Part shown: piece by piece, positions 23,259 through 28,970 of the stretch
Position numbering within the stretch: position 1 is the first letter of the stretch
Layout of the letters: each line of letters starts with the position of its first letter
DNA from: an uncultured Clostridia bacterium
Lineage (GTDB): Bacteria; Bacillota; Clostridia; TANB77; CAG-508
Assembly (NCBI GenBank): GCA_947631385.1
Contig: CANRLE010000004.1
Span: 1 to 28,970, forward strand
Direction of reading: 5' to 3'
DNA length: 28,970 nucleotides
Program-made: the position numbers and the translations under genes
Notes under the pieces: generated by a model
The model's database searches: none
What the model saw: the letters and a program-made list of their open reading frames with translations, nothing else
What the model was told of the DNA's origin: nothing

Positions 23259-23287
23259 AGCCATACACACGTTGTGTGCGTATGGCT
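23259..23287 (-). terminator. Hairpin just after the major pilin gene
   Basis: AGCCATAC(A)CAC and its complement around GTGTGCGTATGGCT form a 12-bp stem (one G-U on the minus strand) 14 bases past the pilin stop. On the minus strand no T-run follows. It may be a partial terminator or an mRNA 3'-end protector that raises pilin over downstream genes. The U-rich side is on the plus strand, where no gene is seen. Confidence 0.6.
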
Positions 23288-23301
23288 TTATTTTTAATTT
23301 C

Positions 23302-23769
23302 TTATTCAGCTGAAGTTGATACTGCTGGTAATGGTGGATATTCTGCTCTTTTTATAGTATAACTACCGTCTTCATTGCATGTTATAGTTCCAGAAATCGG
23401 TTGTTTCTTATCATCAACTATACCACTAGCTGCAGTAGTTTTTATAGTCAAAACAACTCCTGGCTTAGTTGGAGTTTCAATAGTACTTGTTCCAAGCTCA
23501 TAATTGCTATCCAATCCATTCTTTTCTAAAAGCTTGTCTTTTGTATTTGTAAATTTACGTTCCACTACAAGAGAAGTATACTCACCATTTAAAGCCATAT
23601 TAATTCTATCAGCAGCTTCTCCCCATGCATTACGTGCTTTAGTAGCATTAGCTTGTGTTAAAATTCCATTTTCACCCATAAGCATAGCAATTGAAACACC
23701 TGCTAAAATTAATAATACGATAATAGTGATAACTAATGCGATTAAAGTAATACCTTTTTGATTTTTCAT
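23302..23769 (-). CDS. Major type IV pilin
   Basis: 155 residues: leader MKNQKG, then ITLIALVITIIVLLILAGVS, the pilin N-terminal helix typical of clostridial prepilins (G-I-T-L-I-A-L-V-I-T-I-I-V). Mature position 5 is Ala rather than Glu. The C-terminal domain (about 50-155) has NEYTSL-like loops, TNTKDKLLEKNGLD and a beta region ending KRAEYPPLPAVSTSAE. The chosen ATG at 23769 has AAGGAGGG. The longer in-frame start upstream lies in a hairpin and is rejected. Called major because it has the strongest ribosome site and hairpins on both sides; abundance is not known. Confidence 0.85.
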   Translation of the reverse strand: MKNQKGITLIALVITIIVLLILAGVSIAMLMGENGILTQANATKARNAWGEAADRINMALNGEYTSLVVERKFTNTKDKLLEKNGLDSNYELGTSTIETPTKPGVVLTIKTTAASGIVDDKKQPISGTITCNEDGSYTIKRAEYPPLPAVSTSAE

Positions 23770-23810
23770 AACGTATCCCTCCTTTTCTTTTGAATTTAAT
23801 ATATTTGATT

Positions 23811-23832
23811 TATATGAATTCAAATTCATATA
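23811..23832 (-). repeat. Perfect inverted repeat in the pilin leader
   Basis: TATATGAATT-CA-AATTCATATA (10-bp arms) lies 42 bases before the pilin start, between the unknown pilus gene and the pilin gene. As RNA it is a hairpin; as DNA it may be an operator. A weak TTGAAT/TATTAA pair (16 spacing) overlaps it and could be a second promoter. Confidence 0.6.
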
Positions 23833-23847
23833 ACGTTAAAAACGAAA

Positions 23848-24267
23848 TTATTTAGTTCCTCTATCAGGATATAATGTGCCACCACTTGTAATATTTACTG
23901 TAGTATTAGAAGTCACTGTATTTCCAGTAGTTTCTCCTCCTGTTGATGAATTGCCATTTTCTGCATTTCCCGCTTGCTCTTCATAAGGAGAAAATGGATG
24001 TGCCTTTCCCGGTTTATAAGTTTGCACTCTTTTCAAATTATTTAAATCAGTTGAATCTATTTCATAAGTCATAATAACTTGACTTTCATCTATTGTACTT
24101 GCTTCAGCTAACTCTTTACCAACATCTTCTGCTGTCACATATGATACTGGATTTGGTAATGTTTTTGACATAGGAACATAGTTATATAACAATATTCCTA
24201 ATAATAAAATTATAGCTAAGCATAGCAACAATATTATAATTATTTCTTTTATAATAACTTTTGCCAT
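23848..24267 (-). CDS. Membrane-anchored pilus-operon protein, unknown
   Basis: 139 residues: one long hydrophobic helix (about 5-30), an extracytoplasmic part with NPVSYVTAEDVGKELAEAST and TYEIDSTDLNNLKRVQTYKP, and an Asn/Thr/Gly-rich end (TTGNTVTSNTTVNITSGGTL). I recognise no family. It stands where pilP sits in Gram-negative operons, but no likeness to PilP is seen. GGAG precedes the ATG at 24267, 19 bases after pilO. Likely a structural partner of PilO by context only. Confidence 0.75.
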   Translation of the reverse strand: MAKVIIKEIIIILLLCLAIILLLGILLYNYVPMSKTLPNPVSYVTAEDVGKELAEASTIDESQVIMTYEIDSTDLNNLKRVQTYKPGKAHPFSPYEEQAGNAENGNSSTGGETTGNTVTSNTTVNITSGGTLYPDRGTK

Positions 24268-24286
24268 ATTTTTACTCCTTTACTCT

Positions 24287-25054
24287 TTATTGTGTATTTG
24301 TACTATTTGATGTTGTATTGGTAGTATTTGTTGTATTTGTATTTACTGAATTGACTGTATTAGTAGCATTTCCTGTTGTATTACTTGTTGTATTGCCAGT
24401 TGTATTTCCCGTTGTATTTTCATTTGTTTGTCCATCTGTTTGAGGAGTTACAACATTTAATGATGATATATCTTTAATAGTAATATCTCTACATGTAAAA
24501 GTACCTTGAAGATCTGTACCTGTCGTAGTTGAAGATTGCATTCTAAAATCTTCTATTTTAAAACCTAAAGTACTATCATTTTCTATATCTGATATAAAAT
24601 CCATTATTGCAATATAAGTTCCATTAACTGTAAAATTTAAATTATAATTATCTTGTGCATTTGTGCTATCTTTTGTTATGTCCATTTTCAATACAGCACC
24701 TTCACTTGTTGCATAATTTCCCAATTTTACCCATAAAGTTTCAATTTCATATCTTTGAAGTTGATTTGCTGCTTGAATATCACTTGCTGAGCTAATTGCT
24801 GTCATATCTTCATAATCTTTTTTCTCTTTTTTTAGCTGTTGAAAATTTTCATCTATTGTATTTAAAGCTTCTTTATAGTCTTTTTCTACTAATTTGCTAG
24901 CTTGTTTAATTCTGTTATCTAGTTCTTCATACCTTTGTTGAATTCCTTTAAAGCTAAGAACTTCTATTTTTCCTATTCCAAAGCCATTTAATACAATAAA
25001 AACAGAAAGTGCTATTAAAAGTCCAATTAAGATTATTAATAATAACTTTTTCAT
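24287..25054 (-). CDS. pilO: PilO-like pilus assembly protein with Asn/Thr repeat tail
   Basis: 255 residues: membrane anchor (about 4-25), coiled coil (IQQRYEELDNRIKQASKLVE and EALNTIDENFQQLKKEKKDY, 35-85), and a ferredoxin-like domain (about 100-200) with FTVNGTYIAIMDFISDIEND and FKIEDFRM. This is the PilO build that pairs with PilN at the membrane. The last 50 residues are a low-complexity run of NTTGNTT, NTTN and TTSN units. Overlaps the pilMN stop by four bases (ATGA), so translation is coupled. Confidence 0.82.
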   Translation of the reverse strand: MKKLLLIILIGLLIALSVFIVLNGFGIGKIEVLSFKGIQQRYEELDNRIKQASKLVEKDYKEALNTIDENFQQLKKEKKDYEDMTAISSASDIQAANQLQRYEIETLWVKLGNYATSEGAVLKMDITKDSTNAQDNYNLNFTVNGTYIAIMDFISDIENDSTLGFKIEDFRMQSSTTTGTDLQGTFTCRDITIKDISSLNVVTPQTDGQTNENTTGNTTGNTTSNTTGNATNTVNSVNTNTTNTTNTTSNSTNTQ

Positions 25055-26682
25055 GGTAATTCTCCTTCTATTTTAATTGTTACAATGCTGTTATCTTTTT
25101 GTCCTGAGGTTGCTATAGTATTAGCTAAAATAACGTCTGCTTTTATCTTTGATACAAAAATACCCAATTGCTCATATTTGCTAGACTGTGCTGTGATAAC
25201 TATATGTGTACCAGTTGTATTTTCAATTGAAGTTAATTGAACACGGTCTGGTATAACCATCATTATTTGGTTTAATAAGTTTGGTATTGCATTTCTAGTT
25301 TTATTTCTATCTGTTATTTTATTGTTAGCTTCTTCAAGATTTCTTATCATAGTAGAATAATTGTTAGTTCTAGTCTTAATCTTTTCATTATCTGCATTTG
25401 CAAGGCTAATTTGCTCATTTGTTGAACTAATTGATTCATCTGCTTCTTGATGTTTCTTTTTCATTTGGCTTGCTAATAATCCTGAAAATCCACTATATAT
25501 GATTACTAGTAATAAAAACGCAACTGCAACTCTTACCATATAAGTTTCAATTCTATCTAATTTTTGTCCTAAATCCCAAACTAATATACCTCCAAAGCTT
25601 GTCCTATTTTTAAGTGCTTTGCTTGGATCAATGTCTCTTTTCATCCAATCTGGAAGTCTATCTGTAAAAGTTGGGTTTTTAAAATTCATTCCCTCTATTC
25701 CTTCTCCTATTCCCATAAGTCCCATGGAAATAGCAGAATTCACTTCAATATAATCCTTTATGCTTATATCTTTTGTATTTTGTATGAAATATGGTTTTAA
25801 TATTTCACAATCTATATCTCCTAAGAATTCTTGGAAATATAAATCAATATTATTAATTAGTGCTGCAGTTCCTGATATATATACTTTTCTAATTCTTTCT
25901 GCATTATTTGCTATAATTTCTTTAACTTTACCTACTATACTATATAGTGTAGGCATAATATCTTCTAAGTAGCTTGATTGTTCTGCTTGTAATTCTTTAC
26001 CTTCTGAAGTATATATTGTTGTATTTTTACATATTTCATAAGAATTTGAATAAGAATTTTCTTTTAAATTTATTTTTGCAAGAAAGTCTTTGCTTCCTTC
26101 TTCTATAATATCAACATTGTAAATTTGATTTTGTAATATGGTTGTTACTCTTGTACTTTCCTCTATATTTACTATAAGGCAATTTTCTTCTTCTTGAGCA
26201 TTTGTATTAAGTAAGCTAGGTATTGCCATAGCAACTGGTGTCATAGTTGATAATCTATATCCTTCTACTTGTTTTGCTCTTTTATCTAATTCTATTTTAT
26301 TTTCAGCAACATGAATAACTTTAATTTTTTCTTTATCATCTTGATTTCCTACAACTGCATATCTAGTTTCAAATACATTAGGATTATATCCTTTTTCTGT
26401 GCAAAATGAGTCAAATTCTGTCTTTATTGCTTTTTGTAAGTCACTCTTTGTAAGTAAAGCAAACATATCAAAATAGTTATACATTTCTTCTGACAAATTA
26501 ATGCTAATTGGCGTTTTCTGGCTGTATGTTTCTTGAATAAGTTGCTTAATTGCATCACCAATTTTTTCATAGAATTTAATTCCAAATGATTCTACTTTTA
26601 TATTGTCATGATCTTTAGAAACTTTTGCATATTTAATTATATTTTCCTCTACGTATAGTCCTAAACAACTTGTACTTGCCAT
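25051..26682 (-). CDS. PilM-PilN fusion protein
   Basis: 543 residues. Residues 1-350 are an actin-like PilM domain: MASTSCLGLYVEENIIKYAK, LSEEMYNYFDMFALLTKSDL, VNIEESTRVTTILQN, RKVYISGTAALINNIDLYFQ and VNSAISMGLMGIGEGIEGMN. The PilN part has the typical short cytoplasmic lead (FKNPTFTDRLPDWMKRDIDP), a membrane helix (VRVAVAFLLLVIIYSGFSGL, about 400-420), a coiled coil and a small fold with NQIMMVIPDRVQLTSIENTT. In most bacteria pilM and pilN are separate genes. The ATG at 26682 (AAAAGGAG) is chosen over an upstream GTG. First gene of the pilus operon. Confidence 0.85.
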   Translation of the reverse strand: MASTSCLGLYVEENIIKYAKVSKDHDNIKVESFGIKFYEKIGDAIKQLIQETYSQKTPISINLSEEMYNYFDMFALLTKSDLQKAIKTEFDSFCTEKGYNPNVFETRYAVVGNQDDKEKIKVIHVAENKIELDKRAKQVEGYRLSTMTPVAMAIPSLLNTNAQEEENCLIVNIEESTRVTTILQNQIYNVDIIEEGSKDFLAKINLKENSYSNSYEICKNTTIYTSEGKELQAEQSSYLEDIMPTLYSIVGKVKEIIANNAERIRKVYISGTAALINNIDLYFQEFLGDIDCEILKPYFIQNTKDISIKDYIEVNSAISMGLMGIGEGIEGMNFKNPTFTDRLPDWMKRDIDPSKALKNRTSFGGILVWDLGQKLDRIETYMVRVAVAFLLLVIIYSGFSGLLASQMKKKHQEADESISSTNEQISLANADNEKIKTRTNNYSTMIRNLEEANNKITDRNKTRNAIPNLLNQIMMVIPDRVQLTSIENTTGTHIVITAQSSKYEQLGIFVSKIKADVILANTIATSGQKDNSIVTIKIEGELP

Positions 26683-26775
26683 TGTTTTCTCCTTTTTTTT
26701 TGATATATTTTTATTTTTTACAAATTGCACAAATACATACTTGAATAATTTACATGTTATTTCAAATATATCTAT

Positions 26776-26803
26776 ATTTTATCTTTATTCGCCAAAAAGT
26801 CAA
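26776..26803 (-). promoter_or_regulatory. Promoter of the pilus operon
   Basis: TTGACT (26803-26798), a 16-base spacer and TAAAAT (26781-26776) on the minus strand, leaving a leader of nearly 90 bases before pilMN. The start of the spacer, TTTTGGCG, nearly repeats that of the minD promoter. Confidence 0.7.
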
Positions 26804-26847
26804 TATGTTTAACACACTTGTAATAAAAAAGTAATATTTTTGTAATA

Positions 26848-28203
26848 CTATGCTTTTTCTTGCTTTTTATGTACTTTACAAATAAAAAAACCATCTGTTT
26901 CTTCATTCGGGTAAACTTGCAAAAATTGCCCTTTTTTTATAAATTTTTGAAAAAATTTGTTTATATTTTTTATTTCTTCAATTTCAAAATTAGAATTACT
27001 TTCAATAAATTTTTCTATCAATATTTCATTTTCTTCTGGCAATATACTACAAGTTGAATATACCAATTCTCCCCCTTCTTTTAAATACTTCGAGCATTGA
27101 TTTAATATTTTTTCTTGTAATTTAGTGATTTCCTCTAAATCTTCTTTTTCTTTTTTCCATTTTATATCTGGTTTTCTTTTTAGCACTCCAATTCCTAAGC
27201 ATGGCACATCTAGTAGAATTTTGTCGAAATATCCTAGATATTTTTCTTCTAATAAAGTTGCATCTTTCACTTCTGTTTTTATAATAGAAGTTCCTAACCT
27301 TTTTGCAGTATCCTCTACTAATTTTACTCTGTGTTGATGAATATCCCAAGCTATTATTTCGCCATCATTATTCATAATTTGTGCCATATAAGTAGTCTTT
27401 CCTCCCGGGCTACTACACGCATCTAAAACTTTTTCTCCTTTTTTAGGATTTAAAATAAGTGGTATTAGACCTGCTGTTTCATCTTGAATTGTAAATTTTC
27501 CCTCTTGAAAAGACTTTAAATTTTCAAGATTTTTTGCTCCTTCTACAACTAAAAAATCATTTAAAATTCCTTGTGTTACAACTATATTTTCTTCTTGCAA
27601 TTCTTTTATTAGTGTCTGCTTATTTGTTTTTAATGTATTAATACGAAGGTTCAATTTTGGTCTTAAATTAGAATTTTTGCAAATCTTTTCAACTTCTTCA
27701 ATTGAATTATCTTTTAATAGTTCATCAATTATCCATAAAGGCATAGACGTAGTTTTAGAAATTCTTTCTTTATCATCTTCTATTTCAAAAAATTCATCAT
27801 AGTCATTTTTATCAATCTTTCTTAAAATTGCATTTACAAAATTACTACTTGCTTTGTGTCCATAGTGTTTAGCAAGATTTACGCCTTCATTTACTGCTGC
27901 TGATTTTGGCACTTTGTCTAAAAATACAATTTGATATATACTCATTCTTAAAATATTTAAAATCCATGGTGAAATTTTCTTTATTTTTATTGTAGAATAT
28001 TTTTTTATTATTTCATCAATTGTCAATTTCCATGTCACGCATCCATATACAATTTCCGATATAAATCCAATGTCTCTGGCATCTAAATTTTTTGAACTTT
28101 TTCTTGCTTGTTTTAAAGTTTCATCTAATGCAATATTACTATAAGCTTCATTTTTGTCGATATCATATAACACTTTTAATGCTAGTTCGCGAACTTTATC
28201 CAT
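26848..28203 (-). CDS. rsmB: 16S rRNA (cytosine-967-C5)-methyltransferase
   Basis: SAM-dependent RNA methyltransferase, 451 residues. N-terminal NusB-like RNA-binding domain (MDKVRELALKVLYDIDKNEA ... VNEGVNLAKHYGHKASSNFV), then a Rossmann domain: the SAM loop VLDACSSPGGKTTYMAQIM, IIAWDIHQHRVKLVEDTAKR, ILLDVPCLGIGVLKRKPDIK with the first catalytic cysteine, and LVYSTCSILPEENE with the nucleophile. The ATG at 28203 is chosen for its AGGAAGG site. The earlier start sits in the promoter. rsmB is the only gene between the pilus promoter and the divergent dodecin unit. Confidence 0.95.
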   Translation of the reverse strand: MDKVRELALKVLYDIDKNEAYSNIALDETLKQARKSSKNLDARDIGFISEIVYGCVTWKLTIDEIIKKYSTIKIKKISPWILNILRMSIYQIVFLDKVPKSAAVNEGVNLAKHYGHKASSNFVNAILRKIDKNDYDEFFEIEDDKERISKTTSMPLWIIDELLKDNSIEEVEKICKNSNLRPKLNLRINTLKTNKQTLIKELQEENIVVTQGILNDFLVVEGAKNLENLKSFQEGKFTIQDETAGLIPLILNPKKGEKVLDACSSPGGKTTYMAQIMNNDGEIIAWDIHQHRVKLVEDTAKRLGTSIIKTEVKDATLLEEKYLGYFDKILLDVPCLGIGVLKRKPDIKWKKEKEDLEEITKLQEKILNQCSKYLKEGGELVYSTCSILPEENEILIEKFIESNSNFEIEEIKNINKFFQKFIKKGQFLQVYPNEETDGFFICKVHKKQEKA

Positions 28204-28239
28204 TTTTATTTCCTTCCTCGATATAACTGGTTTAAATTG

Positions 28240-28268
28240 ATTATATAATTTTTTAATAAAAATTTCCA
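28240..28268 (-). promoter_or_regulatory. Promoter of rsmB
   Basis: TATAAT (28245-28240) with TGGAAA 17 bases upstream (28268-28263) on the minus strand, 36 bases before the rsmB start. The -10 is perfect and the -35 is four of six. Confidence 0.55.
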
Positions 28269-28276
28269 CTTATTTT

Positions 28277-28306
28277 GTATATTTTTTCTAGTTTTAGGAA
28301 AAGATA
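28277..28306 (+). promoter_or_regulatory. Possible sporulation promoter of dodecin-spoVAC
   Basis: GTATA (28277-28281) and GGAAAAGATA (28297-28306), 15 bases apart, recall the forespore sigma-F pattern (GYWTA, GGnRAnAnTR) with one mismatch and one base less spacing. No good vegetative pair is seen on this strand. It fits the expected forespore expression of spoVA genes but rests on few bases. Confidence 0.3.
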
Positions 28307-28333
28307 TTGATAAAAGATTTTTGGAGGTTGATT

Positions 28334-28552
28334 ATGGATATAAAAAAGCATTTAATTATAACTGGTAGTTCTGATGTTTCTTGGAAGGATGCTATTGTCA
28401 AGGCTGTTTCAGAGGCATCTAAGTCAATTGACTATTTATCAGAAGTAAAAATTTTAGAACAAAGAGCTAATATTGATGGTGACAAAATTGTCGAATATTT
28501 TGTTGATTTAGATATTAGTTTTACAGTTGATTTAAATAGAAAAAATAATTAA
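28334..28552 (+). CDS. Dodecin-family flavin-binding protein
   Basis: 72 residues: beta strand LIITGSSDVSW, the single helix KDAIVKAVSEASKSIDYLS, and two long strands VKILEQRANIDGDKIVEYFV and DLDISFTVDL. This is the dodecin layout and length; dodecins form 12-mers that store or buffer flavin or CoA. The tryptophan of SSDVSWKDA matches the usual flavin-stacking region in place. Start ATG at 28334 with GGAGG; an upstream in-frame ATG lacks a site. It lies 15 bases before spoVAC, on one transcript. Confidence 0.82.
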   Translation: MDIKKHLIITGSSDVSWKDAIVKAVSEASKSIDYLSEVKILEQRANIDGDKIVEYFVDLDISFTVDLNRKNN

Positions 28553-28567
28553 TTTAGGAGGTTTATT

Positions 28568-28970
28568 ATGAATCCATTAGAAACAAAACAAGCATATCAA
28601 GATTACGTTGATAAAAAATCACCAAACTCACCTATTTGGAAAAATTGTTTTAATGCTTTTTGGGTTGGTGGTTTAATATGCACAATTGGGCAAGTTATAC
28701 TTAATATATGTAAAGAAAGAGGTTTTGATACTCAAACTTCTGGCACAATTGTTTCCATTTTATTAATTGGTATTTCTGCTTTTTTAACAGGCTTGAATTT
28801 ATTTAATAAAATAGGAAAATTCGCCGGTGCCGGTTCTTTAATTCCAATTACTGGATTTGCAAATTCTATTGTTTCACCTGCCATGGAATATAAATCAGAA
28901 GGTTATGTAATGGGTGTTGGTAGCAAAATGTTTACTGTTGCTGGACCTGTTCTAGTTTTTGGTATTTCTG
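28568..28970 (+). CDS. spoVAC: Stage V sporulation protein AC, N-terminal part
   Basis: The first 134 residues are present and the gene runs past the right edge. Family marks: YQDYVDKKSPNSPIWKNCFN, AFWVGGLICTIGQ, GISAFLTGLNLFNKIGKFAG, AGSLIPITGFANSIVSPAME, YKSEGYVMGVGSKMFTVAGP. SpoVAC is a membrane part of the channel that moves Ca-dipicolinate into the spore and releases it at germination. AGGAGG precedes the ATG at 28568. spoVAD and spoVAE would be expected next. It shows the host is an endospore former. Confidence 0.96.
   Translation, partial: MNPLETKQAYQDYVDKKSPNSPIWKNCFNAFWVGGLICTIGQVILNICKERGFDTQTSGTIVSILLIGISAFLTGLNLFNKIGKFAGAGSLIPITGFANSIVSPAMEYKSEGYVMGVGSKMFTVAGPVLVFGIS

Overview
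The window is about 29 kb of AT-rich, densely packed DNA from what looks like an endospore-forming Clostridia-type Firmicute. It carries a GerS-like cortex protein, a SleB cortex hydrolase and spoVAC. It also has strong AGGAGG ribosome sites, MinD/MinE, the YvcK/MurB pair, and a Gram-positive type IV pilus operon. Species cannot be given. Nearly everything runs on the minus strand. Only the tRNA-Trp, an M23 peptidase gene, and the dodecin/spoVAC pair at the right edge run on the plus strand.

Layout from left to right. (1) 1-4315: mazF (cut by the edge), gerS, then the minD-minE-rodA-dusB unit, read from a promoter at 4359-4387 to a terminator at 804-836. (2) 4459-5260, plus strand: promoter, tRNA-Trp, M23 peptidase, bidirectional terminator. 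(3) 5269-8814: yqeG, a prepilin peptidase, an M24 aminopeptidase, efp and a zinc-ribbon protein, read as one unit from a promoter at 8786-8814. (4) 8994-10695: a 40-residue acidic protein with its own promoter, sleB, and a HepT/MntA toxin-antitoxin pair. (5) 10743-16435: murB-yvcK-glycogen debranching enzyme-holA. (6) 16423-26803: pilus operon, pilMN fusion-pilO-unknown-major pilin-prepilin-processing protein-two minor pilins-pilB-pilT-pilC-ROK glucokinase, from a TTGACT/TAAAAT promoter to a T9 terminator. (7) 26848-28970: rsmB, and divergently dodecin-spoVAC (cut by the edge).

The most interesting signal is in translation. Three otherwise well-conserved genes (dusB, rodA and the M23 peptidase) are broken by four +1 frameshifts. 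At all four the zero-frame codon is CGG, and dropping its C restores the family reading frame with GGN, a conserved glycine (CCA-C-GGA, ATG-C-GGG, CCA-C-GGT, AGT-C-GGT). I checked each CCG/CGG occurrence in the remaining genes of the window by eye and found no in-frame CGG read as arginine. This pattern suggests that CGG has no normal decoder here and that CGGN is read as glycine with a +1 shift, by out-of-frame A-site binding or a four-base tRNA. A systematic sequencing artefact or decaying genes are the alternatives. The four sites lie within about 3.1 kb, which must be weighed against the idea.

Other points of note: two prepilin peptidases that look complementary, one keeping the cysteines and the other keeping GFGD; a major pilin gene bracketed by two hairpins; a long acidic tail on MinE; a tRNA-Trp with a C27-C43 mismatch; and a dodecin gene placed just before spoVAC.
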